Source: Arachis hypogaea
Lineage: Eukaryota > Streptophyta > Magnoliopsida > Fabales > Fabaceae
Reading direction: 5' to 3'
Assembly: GCF_003086295.3 (NCBI RefSeq)
Contig: NC_092040.1
Span: forward strand, 1,860,001 to 1,924,000
DNA length: 64,000 nucleotides
Positions within the stretch are counted from its first letter, which is position 1, and each line of letters begins with the position of its first letter. Positions 44,701 to 57,000 of the stretch are shown piece after piece. The notes below the pieces were generated by a model, which did no database searches, was not told the origin of the DNA, and saw only the letters and a program-made list of their open reading frames with translations. Both the position numbers and the translations under genes were made by a program.

Positions 44701-46697
44701 GAGATTGAAAATATGAGAGGTTAGCGTGATATTGAAATAAGTGTGCTAACTGTAATTTGATTTAAATACAAATTTTTATTTTTTAAATTTTAAAATATGA
44801 AATTAAAAATAATTAATTGATATATGATTTAAATTTTAATTTTTTTTATTCTATTGTTCACGTTGTTTAGTATTTTTATTATTTTTTTATATTTTTTTAA
44901 ATGATTATATTATGACAAAGTAATTATATTAAAAATTAATTATGACTAAAATTTTAATTTTAAATTTGTATTGATTATGATAAAAATTCTGTAATAAAAA
45001 AAAGAATTTATTGATAGAGAGATAGTCGTGATGAAAAAAGAGGATGAAAAAATGACGAAAGACTGTAAGAATAAAAGAAAAAAAAATAAAAATAAATTAA
45101 TAAATTTATACTTCATAAATATGTTTTAGTGTTTATTTTTAATATAGACTTAATTAAAAAATTTAATATAATATAAAAATTTAATTAAAAATTTAATAAA
45201 ATTATAATAACCCATTTAATAATTGGATATGTTGTTATATATATGTAGGTTTGATGCTCGGGTCAGAGATCTCTTGGACTTCAGCATCTACTTAGACATT
45301 AGTAATGAGGTTAAATTCGCATGGAAAATTCAGGTAAGATTCCCTGGCCTTAACTTATTATATTATATATAATTCTACCTTATAATAAAATAAGTGCTAT
45401 AGCTTATAATTAATGATTAATTATGTGACATATATTTCAGAGAGACATGGCAGAGCGTGGACACAGTCTTGAAAGCATCAAGGCTAGCATTGAAGCAAGG
45501 AAGCCTGATTTTGATGCTTATATTGGTATTACATTGAAAATTTCATATTCTCAGAGATACAAAATTGTGTCTAAATATATAAATTTTATTTTATGATAAA
45601 TATAAAATTAATAATTAAAAATTATTAAATAATTTTTAATTATTAATTTTATATAAAAATAATTTCATAAAATTTTTTACCTATTTTATTTTCTAGACAA
45701 AAAAAGATACCGCTTTATTTGGGTAGACAATTATTTAACAAAGGACAGAATATTAGTCATTGATCATTATGTTTTATGCATACAGATCCTCAAAAGCAAT
45801 ATGCAGATGCAGTGATAGAAGTGTTGCCAACTCAGCTGATCCCAGATGACAATGAAGGGAAGATTCTAAGAGTGAGGCTGATACAGAAAGAAGGGATTAA
45901 ACACTTTAGCCCTGTTTATTTGTTTGATGATGGTTCCACCATTTCTTGGATTCCATGTGGAAGGAAGCTTACATGCTCTTACCCTGGCATCAAATTCTTC
46001 TATGGACCTGATACTTACTTTGGAAATGAGGTATACACATATATACTTATTATTCACTAATCTTTCAAAACTTCAATATATCTTTAGTAAAAACTTTATA
46101 TGAAAATATTGTTTTCGTGTGAAGTTAATGGTTAAGAGTTGAAAATTCATATACAGTTGACTTTACGTGAAGTTAATACCTAAGAGCCGTTAGATGATTT
46201 GACTAAATTTTTATCTAACGACTCTCAAATATCAACTTCACATGAAGTCGAGTTTACCTAAATTTTCACCTGCTTAAGAATTATTAGATTAAATTATCAT
46301 CACTAATGATTTTTAACCATCAATTTCCCCTAATGCCCTGAGTTGTGACCAAAACTTTATAATGGTCTTTCATAATGAATTTTGTTCATCATCTAACAGT
46401 CAATCATTAAGTAATTAGTTAATTAATTAAACTTTTGATGAACAGGTGTCAGTTGTAGAAATGGATGGTCAATTTGACAGATTAGATGAACTAATATATG
46501 TAGAGAGCCATCTAAGCAACCTGTCAACAAAGTTCTATGGAGAAGTGACTCAACAGATGTTGAAGCATGCTGACTTCCCTGGAAGCAACAATGGTACTGG
46601 TCTCTTCCAAACCATTGTTGGTCTCAAGATTAGAGACTTATATGAACAGATCATAACCTCCAAGGCTGAGACTCCTGTTGGAGCAGCTAAGGCTTAG
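41731..46697 (+). CDS. PRK: Phosphoribulokinase, chloroplast precursor, 411 aa
   Basis: Calvin-Benson enzyme that phosphorylates ribulose 5-phosphate to ribulose 1,5-bisphosphate with ATP in the chloroplast stroma. Five exons join in phase: 41731-42299, 45249-45333, 45441-45525, 45786-46030, 46446-46697. Residues 1 to about 60 are a Ser/Thr/Asn-rich transit peptide. The P-loop is GLAADSGCGKST (69-80). The thioredoxin-regulated N-terminal pair is Cys76 and Cys115 (in VICLDDYH), 39 apart as in the mature enzyme (Cys16 and Cys55). The C-terminal regulatory pair is also present in PCGRKLTC, so thioredoxin and CP12/GAPDH control should be intact. The start ATG is the first after the TATA box at 41640. 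Intron 1 is very long (2,949 bases) because of inserted inverted-repeat elements; intron 4 holds another. Confidence 0.96.
42640..42952. mobile_element. 313-bp foldback MITE in PRK intron 1
   Basis: The outer ends are TTAGGCAT (42640) and its reverse complement ATGCCTAA (42952). Most of the element folds back: the left arm reads TTTTTTATTAATTTAATATT and the right arm carries nearly the same sequence in reverse complement, giving arms of roughly 110 bases around an AT-rich loop. I could not define a target-site duplication. Confidence 0.65.
43136..45225. mobile_element. About 2.1 kb non-autonomous element with inverted-repeat ends in PRK intron 1
   Basis: The left end (from TTTAATTATTTTGTTAATC) is roughly the inverted repeat of the right end (45100-45225), both containing variants of TTTATTGAATTTTTAATT in opposite orientation. 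Between them is less AT-rich DNA, including C/T-rich sequence at 43370-43530 and a (GA)n run, without a credible ORF. The termini resemble those of the 52453-52800 MITE. Boundaries are approximate. Confidence 0.5.
44419..44437. repeat. (GA)n microsatellite inside the PRK intron 1 element
   Basis: A perfect GA dinucleotide run of about nine units. Confidence 0.85.
46138..46270. mobile_element. 133-bp foldback MITE in PRK intron 4
   Basis: The two halves are imperfect inverted repeats: left GTTGAAAATTCATATACAG, right ending AATTTTCACC. Each half contains the GTGAAGTT / AACTTCAC pair and the CGTTAGAT / ATCTAACG pair. It lies wholly within intron 4 (46031-46445). A partial relative lies at 49087-49180. 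Confidence 0.65.
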
Positions 46698-47767
46698 ATC
46701 CATTTCATATATATACAGCCATTGAATTTGATGATATCATGAGATGAAATCAATCATTTTCTTCTTCTTCTTTTAATCAATGTTGGCTTCTTGTTTTGGT
46801 GAGAGCTTCTTCATAATGTAAAACACTCTTCTGTATGTATCTATCTCTATATATATATGTATGTACAATTATCTTATCTCTTGTAACTCATAATATCCAG
46901 AAAATAAAAAAAGTTAAAAACAAAAGGAGCTGAGATTTTTCAGTTATATATGTTGATATGATACTTGATATCCAGTGTACATTATTCATATATATCATAC
47001 ATTATTGGTTTCATTTTTCACATAAACTATGCTTTGACTCAATAAGTAAGTACAAATAACATATGAAAAAATGTCAAATTAAGTTCTTTAGAATCATGGA
47101 TCTTTAAATTACTAAAATCCACATGTGATTTGAGTAAAATAAGTCTCAAGAACTTAACAAAAGTAAAGAAAAGGTACTAAACTAGGGATGAGCACGGGTT
47201 GGAGTAGTTTGGATTTAGGGGGAAATTAGAACTGAACCAATTGAATTATAATTGATTTGGTTTGGTTGGAATTTACGATTTTTTGTATATGTATTTGAAT
47301 AAAACCAAATCGATTAAGAACAGATTGGTTCGAGTAATTAAGTATCTAATGAAACAAAAATTCATAAAAAAAAATAAAAAAATAATTTTTATTTTAAAAA
47401 TTTTCCGGTACAATAAACATATAAAATCAATAAAAATAATCTAAACCTATTAAACATCAAATATATTAAAATCTAAATACATTAAATACGGTGGGAATAG
47501 TTGTTAGTGTTAGGATAGTGAAAAACTCAAAATTATTAAAAGACATATATATTTTTTAAATTTTTATTTTTTCTTAATTAATATATGATCGGATCCAAAA
47601 GTTGATTCGGATTTCACACCTAGAACCGTTACCGAACCAATTACTAGAAAGAAACATTGATTTAGTTAGAATCAAAACCAATTACTCATTAATTCCAAAA
47701 TCAATTTAATTAATTCAGTTCATGTTTAGTGAGATAATCGGGTATCCACTACCGCGCTCCCTCTAGA
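46698..47767. other. Convergent region between PRK and the RNase H-like gene
   Basis: Contains the PRK 3' UTR, with an AATAAA-type signal at about 46911. From about 47180 to 47720 the sequence has the flavour of another degenerate repeat (AGGGATGAGCACGGGTTGG near the left edge, words such as GAACCGTTACCGAACCAATT later), but I cannot define its ends. No ORF is supportable. Confidence 0.35.
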
Positions 47768-48872
47768 CTAGACATGGGGAGCAATATCACCCTGCAAGAG
47801 AGTCTCAATTCCAGGAGGAGGAGAAGACCACACCTGAAGATCATTCGCACTCTTGGAAGCAAGCTTGGCCAAGTAACCGGCAGCCATATTCGCCGACCGG
47901 AAAACATGGCGAAGCTGAACGTTCCACGGCCGTCGAAGCAGCCTCCGAATCTCCTTTACAAGAAGATCCACTTCACCAGACCTCATCACCACACCATCAT
48001 CAGACTCAGAACACTGAAAGAGACAATGCGCTCGAACACAACCCGTTTCGCAGCATAGACTTCGATGCCCCTGGTCCCAAAGCAAGAACAAGGCCCATTC
48101 TCAAGGCACCAAGCTCCACTTCAAGAACATTGGTGGAATCACTGCGAATTGAAAACCCTAGCAGCCATTGACCTGTTTCAGATCTAAGCAATCCTCCACA
48201 GCCACTCATGGCATTGGTTTCGACGACGCTACCATCTACGTTGAGTTTCACCCAGCCTGGACTAGGTGGCCACCAATTTAACTCGGATTTCGCTCCTCTT
48301 CTGCTAACCTTTGAAGAAGATAGTAAGAACTTTGTTATCTCCTCAAAACTTGTTTTCTCTTTGTTACTCTCCTCTGTATCTGTTTCTGTCTCGTCATCGG
48401 AAGTTTCCGATGTGCTTTCGCTCATATCATCATAATCATCATTCTCTTCCTCTTCCTCCTCGTCCTTCTCGTCCTTCTCGTCATCATCACCAGTAGTCCT
48501 GACAGAATCTGTCAGAACTACTAGTGATGATGACGACGGCACAGGTGAGGCAAATAAATCAGTGAAGCCTCTGTAGTAAGGACTGCAGGTGTAATATGAA
48601 TTGGAAGGTGAGGTTGGTGCGGTGGTGACACCCTTGGTGGCGAGTTTAGTGGTCGGAGTACGAGCACAAGTACGGAAACGAGAACGAAGACGAAGACGAC
48701 GAAGAGGAGTTGCAGTAGAAGATGCTTCAAGGGGATCATCTTCAACATGAAGACGTTCATGGATGTCACGTGAATCGAGGTTCACCGATAAGGAACCTGT
48801 AGAACCACCGCCGTTATTATTATTGGTGGTGGTTTTACTGCAAATTCTTTTGAAGCAAAGCATGTGATTCAT
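47768..48872 (-). pseudogene. RNase H-like (RVT_3) domain protein with acidic region, frameshifted
   Basis: From ATG 48872 the frame is open for 288 codons to 48006, then the homologous protein continues in another frame to 47768. Residues 1 to about 125 are basic and Ser/Thr-rich and unrecognised. About 126-172 is strongly acidic (EKDEEEEEENDDYDDMS). An RNase H-like domain follows (PGWVKLNVDGSV, GCGGLLR, VLEVELGALRMGL). At the three-T run at 48079-48081 one extra base shifts the frame; the other frame gives WDQGHRSL, CCETGC, VKEIRRLLRR and HVFRSANMAAGYLAKLA. The third and fourth catalytic aspartates of the family (ETD and NAxAD) are glycine here (ETG, AAG). It is either a decaying gene, a sequence error, or an expressed 288-aa truncated protein. 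Confidence 0.7.
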
Positions 48873-49086
48873 GTTTTGAAGAAGAATTTGGCAGATAGAG
48901 GATGATATAGAGGATTATTGCTTTCTAGTGTCTCCCTAAATAGTAGCTATCGATTCCCCAAGAACAAGGAAAAGCGTTCATATCCATGCTATGCAATTGG
49001 AAACGGAACTTCCACACACAACGTTACAAGCTAGGTAGAAACTTATTCTAATGAATTAATTGTGTTTTATATCAGTATGATCCCTT

Positions 49087-49180
49087 TAAGTGGAAATTTA
49101 GGTGCAGTCAACTTCACGTGAAGTTAATAACTATAAACTGTTAAATGATTTGACTGATTCGACTGCACTTGAGATTTGAT
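49087..49180. mobile_element. Partial copy of the PRK intron 4 MITE family
   Basis: Contains GAAATTTAGGTGCAGTC, AACTTCACGTGAAGTTAATA and TGTTAAATGATTTGAC, which match the left arm of the element at 46138-46270, followed by a short inverted copy (GACTGCACTTGAGATTTG). Confidence 0.5.
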
Positions 49181-52100
49181 CGTCGATTTATTATTATTTT
49201 TAGTTTAGATTTTAAAAATATTAATAAAATAAAATCTTAAATATTAAATAAATAATATACGACAAGAATATTTATTTGTTGTGAATATACAAGAGATTTT
49301 CTCTTTGAGCATTACAATGAATCAACATGTCATTCCAATTATCACAGTTTCCTGTAGAGAATGTCAAAAAAAATTACATTCGTTCATTCCAATGTTAGGT
49401 ATCTTAGACTTCAACCCAAAATTTTGAAATATGTTTGATTGGAGTTATAAATTAAATAAGTTTCATGCTATATAATAAAATGTGTCATTAATATAGATAT
49501 AAATGTCTTTTTCCTGTAAACACTTTAGCTGTTTCCTTGATTCCTATACTTAGTACGTACATAGCTTGTGTTTTATAGTTGGGTGAATTTAGAATCCACA
49601 AGACTTCTCTAGTGAAACTGTGAAAGTATTATTCAAGTCGATTCAATGATCTTAATCTATACTATATACAATGAAAATATATGAGAAACTTTGATATAGA
49701 ACTTTTTCTTTTTAAATATTTTTATTATATATAATCTATAAAAAGATTATTTTGTTAATTATAAAAGTTAAATACATGACTTATTAGTTTTAATTTAATA
49801 TATTTATTGATTAATATCAAATTTATTATTGTTATTATTATTTAATTTATAAAAAATAATTAACAAACATATTAGTATTTTTTTTATCTCTAATCGTTAA
49901 CTCACTAGTTTGTTCTAATTGATTATTCTTTAGCTTATCGAGATGAGGAATATCATGGAAGACAAAAAAATATTTTTTAATATGATTAAGTCCTGCAACA
50001 AAGAAATCCGATCCCAAAGTTCCAGCCGCCCCTAAACTAAAGTTCTTAATTAACACGAGCATGTAATTGTTATAAAAGCAACAATAAATGAACTAAAATT
50101 TTTGTTTTTTATTTATTATCTATAATAACAAACGTTTTGGGTGTACTACTAGCATTGCGGGTTCAAATTCAATTGACATATGTGACTACCTTCACCTTCT
50201 ATTGCTTTGCAAGATGGAACTTCAAACTTTATTCTAAAGATTCCCAATGGCAACAAAGAAAAATAAAAACAATTTGGATCCAAGATGATCAACGTGTGGC
50301 TACGTGCAAATAAAAAGTTTGTAGAAAAATCTTTGATCAAATAAGATAAAGAAGCTCAAGTTGTATGGTGGTTTTGGAGGAATATGAACATGCATGATCA
50401 AATTATCAAAGATAACCAAATTGTTGATTATGAATGCAAGAAGTGTGTTCAAATATATATGGTTGATGACATGAATGAATGCAACTTATGTGTTTACATG
50501 CATATTGTACCAAGTTAAAATTTGTATGTTCACATGAATATGTTGTGCATATTCTTGTTAACTTGTTCACATTAGTTGCCTATATAAAAGCAAAAGTTTA
50601 GTACTTCAAAGGGTGCAACTTCACAATGTAAGGCTATAGAATGAAAAAGCATGATAATGAGTTAGAAAACTTCACCATTAAAAACTTATAGATTATTTTG
50701 GGGGATTGCTACTTTCTCTTTTGGTTTTGGTTAAAAAAAAAATTGTGTAGACCTTTTTATATTAACTTTATATTGGTAACAAATATTTTATTTTTGTTTA
50801 CTTCTCCTTGAGAATTGAAAAATATGCATCTTGATTTAGTATTGCAAAGTATTTTATATATACCTAAAATTTAGGATAATGTTTTTTTTTTTGTCACTAG
50901 GATAATTTGAGTATTTTATCATCATTTTAATATTTTATTCGAGATTGTAATTTAGGTAGAGTTATTACTTATAGTGTATTAAAACAAATCACGTCAATTT
51001 TCTTGTGTCAATCTTATTATTCTACTCTAACATACTATTATGTTTATCTCTTAACAAAGTTTATAAAGTTTGAAGATGACTATATCTACGAATTGTGTAA
51101 TTACCTACCATTGATAAAGAGACTCTTGACGGTTGTAGCCTTGAAGAGAAGAGCATTTACCATTTTACTTTGACAGAGAGGTGCAATACAACTTTATGTG
51201 GTTCTTATCATGGATGGTCAATGCTAAATCCATTTAGGAAGACAAATTTATAGTTTGGAATGTGGTGATAAATTCAGGTCCTATCAATTACCGTGATTTT
51301 ATATCATATATGAAGTTTGTAGTTTGGCTTTTTACAAGTAAAATAACAAGTATTTGTACAAAATTTCAAGCACATCTGCATCAAGTGTTATATTTTAGAA
51401 GAGAATAACCGAATAATAATTATAGGAGTTTGATAAAAAAACAAATTCAAAGCCCGTTTTGATAATCACTTCAATCCTTTAACAACTTTATCACCATCTC
51501 TCTAATGTCTATCTTTAAAGATTGGAGTCTATGTATTGATAAGAATGAAAAAAAAATGAATAGTCTGTGTAAAGAGTATCAAGTGGTTGAAAAAAAAAAG
51601 AAAAAAAAGTGATTATCTGAATTTCTTTATTGATTGATTATATGAGTTTACAATATTTATAGTACAATCTTCTTTGGCAATAAATTCAATACCAGAAAAA
51701 CAGAAAAGAGCAGATAATAAGATTCTAACTAATTTTTAACTCATCCGTTAGGCATTATCAGTATGTAATTTATCAGGTTCTTGTAAGATACATGAACTGA
51801 ATTGCTTAACACATCAACAAACCTTAACTTTTTTTGGTGACTAAACCTTAACTAGAAACAAGATTTTTAATAACAAAAAAATTATATATATAATATAACA
51901 AAAATATTACTTGTACATTAAAAATGGTGACCATTTAAACATTTAGGTTCTTGTCTTTTTTGGCTTTTGTTTGTGTTTACCAATTATGGTTGGAATAAAT
52001 ACAAAATATTAAATATAATAAATATATAAAATTATAAACACTAAAAATATGTGGTTGAACAGTATGATTCTTATTTTAAATCTAATACTCTGTTTAGATA

Positions 52101-52452
52101 CCTTATACATGATTGAGCTTGATGCATTTTTCAGACAGTGGCTACTTAATATTAGGTTGAAGTAATTATATTAGTTGTCATTATTTGAAAAAAGTATTTA
52201 TTTGAAAAAAATAATAAGATTCCTTCATTAACAAAATATGTGGTTTTGTCATTTATTAATTATAAATGTTAATTAATGCATATAAATACATTTTGAAATG
52301 AGTTAGAGAGAAGAATAATTTAAAATTCATTCTCTTATGGGAAAATGAATTTTCTCATTTTTAATAACTAAAAATTCTTGTTAAAATCCATTGAATGTTA
52401 AATTTTATTCTAAAAAATTATCCAAACACATTATTTTGTCATTAAAAACTTT

Positions 52453-52800
52453 ATTTAATTATTCTACTAATCTTTATAATTTTACTAAATTTACTATTAG
52501 ATTCCTATACTATTTTTGTTTTTAGTTAAGTTTTTATATTATTTTTAATTTTATAATTAAATTATTTTTATGTTAAAAATATTAAAATTAATAGAATATT
52601 TCTACTAAAAATATATGGTCAAAGATCTAATTAGATTCTTACTTATAAATACTTTCAATTTATAAAGAAATATTCTGTTAAAGCTAATATTTTTTATACT
52701 CGAAAAGATCTAATCACAAAATTAAAAATAATGTAAAAATTTAATTAAAAAAATTATAAGAACCCATAAAATTATAAAGACTAACAAAATAATTAAATCT
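52453..52800. mobile_element. 348-bp foldback MITE
   Basis: Left arm from TTTAATTATTCTACTAATCT; the reverse complement of the right end gives TTTAATTATTTTGTTAGTCT followed by TTATAATTTTA in both. Arms of about 110-150 bases, AT-rich, flank a slightly less AT-rich loop. The same terminal word, TTTAATTATTTTGTTA, begins the 2.1 kb element in PRK intron 1, so the two may belong to one family. Confidence 0.6.
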
Positions 52801-54077
52801 AAAAATTTAAATACTGTAAAAAATTATTATTTTTTCTCTTTAATTATCAACCTTCTACGTACCAAAAAGTGAATTTAGATAAAACTATTTAAATAATATA
52901 AAATTATTTTATTTTACATTTATTAATTATAAATATTATGTATATAAAATTATAATTATTATATTATATAAAATAATTTTAAATATTATTTCCTTGACAT
53001 TAACTAAATAATAAATATATTCGGCAATGATACTGTCCCAACATTTAAAATAAAATATAGATTACGTTTTGTCAGAATAAATCAATCATACGGATTATTA
53101 TCTTCTTATATTGGGGGATAAGGCAGAATAATTTGTGCATATGCATATGGGTTAACATCACCGATTTATTGCCGTGAATATAGCGATTCCATCATTATTA
53201 CACCAACTTTTTTTTTCCCTATTGAAAAGATTCCGGTAAAGTAAGACATAAACCCCAAAAAGATTAGTCCCTTTCATTCCTTTTTTATATGTTTTCTTTT
53301 GCTTTCTACTAATTCCCAATCTCTTTGATGCGTGACACCATCATTGATTTTCATTAGCATGCACCAAGGGACAATTACATAAACCACACAATTTTAAAAA
53401 TTGTGTGAATCCACCCACTAATTATATACTCTTGTATTAAAGTGAATTTAATTTGATACAAAAAAAATCTATACGTATATTTAACTACTATTATTATATT
53501 ACGAACGAGTTATATATGAAATGACATAGCCTCTTCGTACTTATACGGAGGTCATGTGAATCCAAGGGCAGAAAAAGAGACACATGGAACTCAAAACGAC
53601 ACAACACAAAAAAACAAAACATATACTTATGTTAACACCAAAACACAACAATGCTATTATGCCACCTTTATCTCTCTAATCCCGAAAGGTCCTTTCTCAT
53701 TCCCATGTGCAACATGCAAATATTCAACTACTAGCTATAGGATGATAGTGCACTCTAACTCATCATAAACCAACACCCAATTCCTTTTTTTTTCAATAAA
53801 ATAATCAAAACGGAACCCCAAAGTTTCAATTTTTTAATGACCTTACTCAATTTTTTTTATGTCACTAAAAGTCTAAACTTACAGCAAAGAACCCCACTTT
53901 TTCTGCTGTAGTGTGAGTTAAACGAGAATCAGTTATTATTCGTTGCCTTCTTCACCTTCTATTCCCACCACTGTCCTTTGTTTGCTTCCTCAACGCATCG
54001 TTATCTTCTTTTCTATCTGTTCTTCTAGTTGCTTCGTTCATTCTCTTGTTGTTGGTGTTTATGTTGTGGTTTCTGCA

Positions 54078-57000
54078 ATGGCTACCTTAGCTGACATTGG
54101 TGTCTCAGCACTCATAAACATTCTCACATCATTTGCATTCTTGCTGGCTTTTGCTCTTCTCAGAATTCAACCCATCAATGACAGAGTTTATTTTCCGAAA
54201 TGGTATATCAGTGGTGGAAGGAGCAGTCCAAGGGGAACAAGAAACTTTGTTGGGAAATTTGTGAACCTCAATTTCAAAACTTACCTTACTTTTCTCAATT
54301 GGATGCCACAGGCTCTAAGGATGAGTGAATCTGAGATCATTACCCATGCTGGTCTTGACTCTGCTGCTTTTCTCAGAATCTATACTCTTGGGTATTCATT
54401 CTCCCTTTTGTAGCTTTCTGCTTTTACTTTAAAGTTTCAAATTTTATTGGTAATTCTCTTTCTAGATTGTTTATTTCTTGTTTGTCTTCTACTATCAGTT
54501 GCTATCTAACCAAAGCTTGGTGCATTATCCTGTGTTGTTTTGAAGTTTCAAACTTTATTGATAATTCTCTTTTTTATATTGCTGAATTGTTGTTTATGTC
54601 CTACTATTATCTGCTATTTCATCAAAACTCATAATGGGTTGTGAAAAGTTCTAATCTTTTTGGTTCACTCTTTGAATTTTATATTATCTCACTTTTGGGT
54701 GCATTGTCCATTGCATTTTTCTTTTAATATTCTCTTTTGAAGTAAAAGGGCCGTGGAAACTTATCTGCTCTCATGTGATTCTGGAAATTGTGATTTTGTT
54801 TGTTGTGAAATTGATGGTTATCATGTTGGAAACTTTGTTGAAGAACAATCTCTAGTTTTTCATGCTTATGGTATGGAGTATTGGAGGATTGCATAATTTT
54901 GATTAATAAGTGATATTCGGAGTTGTGCCGTGTGGTTTTCAACTTTCTTTTGTTTAGTTACAGGCTTTTTTCTAAGCCTTTCCGTGGAAGCTTTAGCTTT
55001 TGGGTGTGTGTTATCCATGTGAACCTTTTCTGAGTTACCTATGTCTATGTGGGTTGCACATGCGGTTTTTTCTGTTTATTATATTTACAAAGTCCTTGGA
55101 ATTTCAGAATTATTTAGTTACTCCACACAGTTTTATATTAAATTAGTTTGTATAGATATAAATTGCACCGAAAATGAATTATCAATATGCAGAGGGAGTG
55201 TATCTTTTTTGCACATCATGAAAATTAGTAGAAGCAGCTACTTTTATTTTTAAATTAACTTTGTTATTCAAATTATTCTACTGTGCCATGCTTATTCTCA
55301 ATCTTGTTTATTTTTTCTTATATTTGCAGCATAAAGATTTTTGTTCCAGTGACTGTGGTGGCACTCCTGATTTTGATTCCAGTAAATGTGTCAAGTGGGA
55401 CATTGTTTTTCTTACGAAAAGAATTGGTAGTGAGCAACATTGATAAACTCTCAATATCGAATGTTCCTCCTAAATCCACAAGGTATGGTTACTGTTTTAA
55501 TTACAGATACAGTACATATTGCTGGTACTATGATTTAGTACTAATACAGTTACTTGTTTGTTTCAGATTTTTCGTTCACATAGGATTAGAATACCTGTTC
55601 ACAGCATGGATTTGTTTCCTGCTTTACAAGGAGTATGATAATGTAGCATCAATGAGATTGGCTTTCTTCGCCTCACAACGCAGGCGTGTAGAGCAATTCA
55701 CAGTGAGTTGCATATCTTAGTTCTGGTTTCGCTTCCCTAATTTGCTTTGAAACTCTATTTCACAGATTCATGTTTTTCATGCTTGTTGCAGGTAGTTGTC
55801 AGAAATATCCCTCATATTTCTGGCCACTCGATATCTGAAACGGTGGATAGCTTCTTTCAAACAAACCACCCTAATCATTATATTGGACACCAGGTAATAA
55901 TTCTCATTATATTCTTCACTCTATAAGTTAATTGATGAGCAATGATGTCAATGATGTAGTTAATTGAGCAAAACATTTCTTTCCAGAACATCATATTCAT
56001 ATTTTTCTGCATTTAATTTCCAGGGGGTCTACAATGCAAACAAATTTGCCAAGCTTGTGAGAAGAAGAGAGAGACTTCAAAATTGGCTGGACTATTACCA
56101 GCTAAAGTTTGATAGGCATCCTGACAAGAAGAGACCAACTGTCAATGTATGTGATTCATATGAACTCGAGCAATTTGTCTAGTGACTTTGTGAAAATTTG
56201 TTCTGATTCCTGATCTGATATTGTTATCCTGTCTCGATTTATAGACCGGCTTTTTAGGTCTTCTGGGTCGGAAAGTTGATGCTATTGAGTACTACAAACA
56301 AGTAATTAAGGACCTTGATACATTGGTAATTCATGTTTTCATTCTATTTTCTTTGCATGTTAAATGTTCATTGATACCTCCTTTCATAGTCCTTTCAGGA
56401 CTACTTGCATTTTGCTTGTGTTCATTGAGCTACATCTTTTGCAGATGATATCAGAGCGCCAGAGAGTTATAAAAGATTCAAAATCTGTTTTGCCAGTTGC
56501 TTTTCTTTCATTCGATTCACGTTGGGGAGCATCGGTCTGTGCTCAAACCCAACAAAGCAAAAATCCCACTCTGTGGTTGACTGATTGGGCTCCAGAGCCT
56601 CGTGATGTATATTGGCGAAACCTGGCCATTCCATTCGTTTCTTTGACCATCCGAAAATTCGTGATAACAGCTTTAGTATTTGCCTTGATATTCTTCTACA
56701 TGATTCCCATTGCCTTTGTGCAATCCCTTGCAAATTTGGAGGGTCTTGAAAGAGTTGCTCCTTTCCTCAGAACTGTGATAGAGTTGTAAGTGGACCTAAG
56801 TCTATTACCACCTTTGCATCCTTGATTTTGATTTGTTAATTTTAGTTGTTGAAATGGATCAGAATTCTAGATCTAGTGTTCTCTCTATTATGCCTTGAAG
56901 GCATTGAAATTGGCTATTATTCCTTACTTCCCAATGCCTATTCTTTTTCTTATCTTGTTTTATAATCACTACACAAATTTCTCTTAGATAACTTGCTTCT

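Larger units (their letters stand above)
48873..54077. other. Long AT-rich intergenic region upstream of the OSCA gene
   Basis: About 5.2 kb without a supportable gene. Recognisable repeats are a partial MITE at 49087-49180 and a foldback MITE at 52453-52800. The last few hundred bases are the OSCA promoter and 5' UTR; pyrimidine-rich sequence just before the ATG is typical of a 5' UTR. An in-frame extension upstream of the ATG has no ATG of its own. Confidence 0.45.

Noticed and set aside
48208..48435. 75-aa + strand ORF opposite the RNase H-like gene
   Set aside because: Antisense shadow of the acidic Ser-rich tract; no independent support.
50140..50175. tRNA-like T-arm word GCGGGTTCAAATTC
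   Set aside because: No acceptor stem, D arm or anticodon arm could be found around it.
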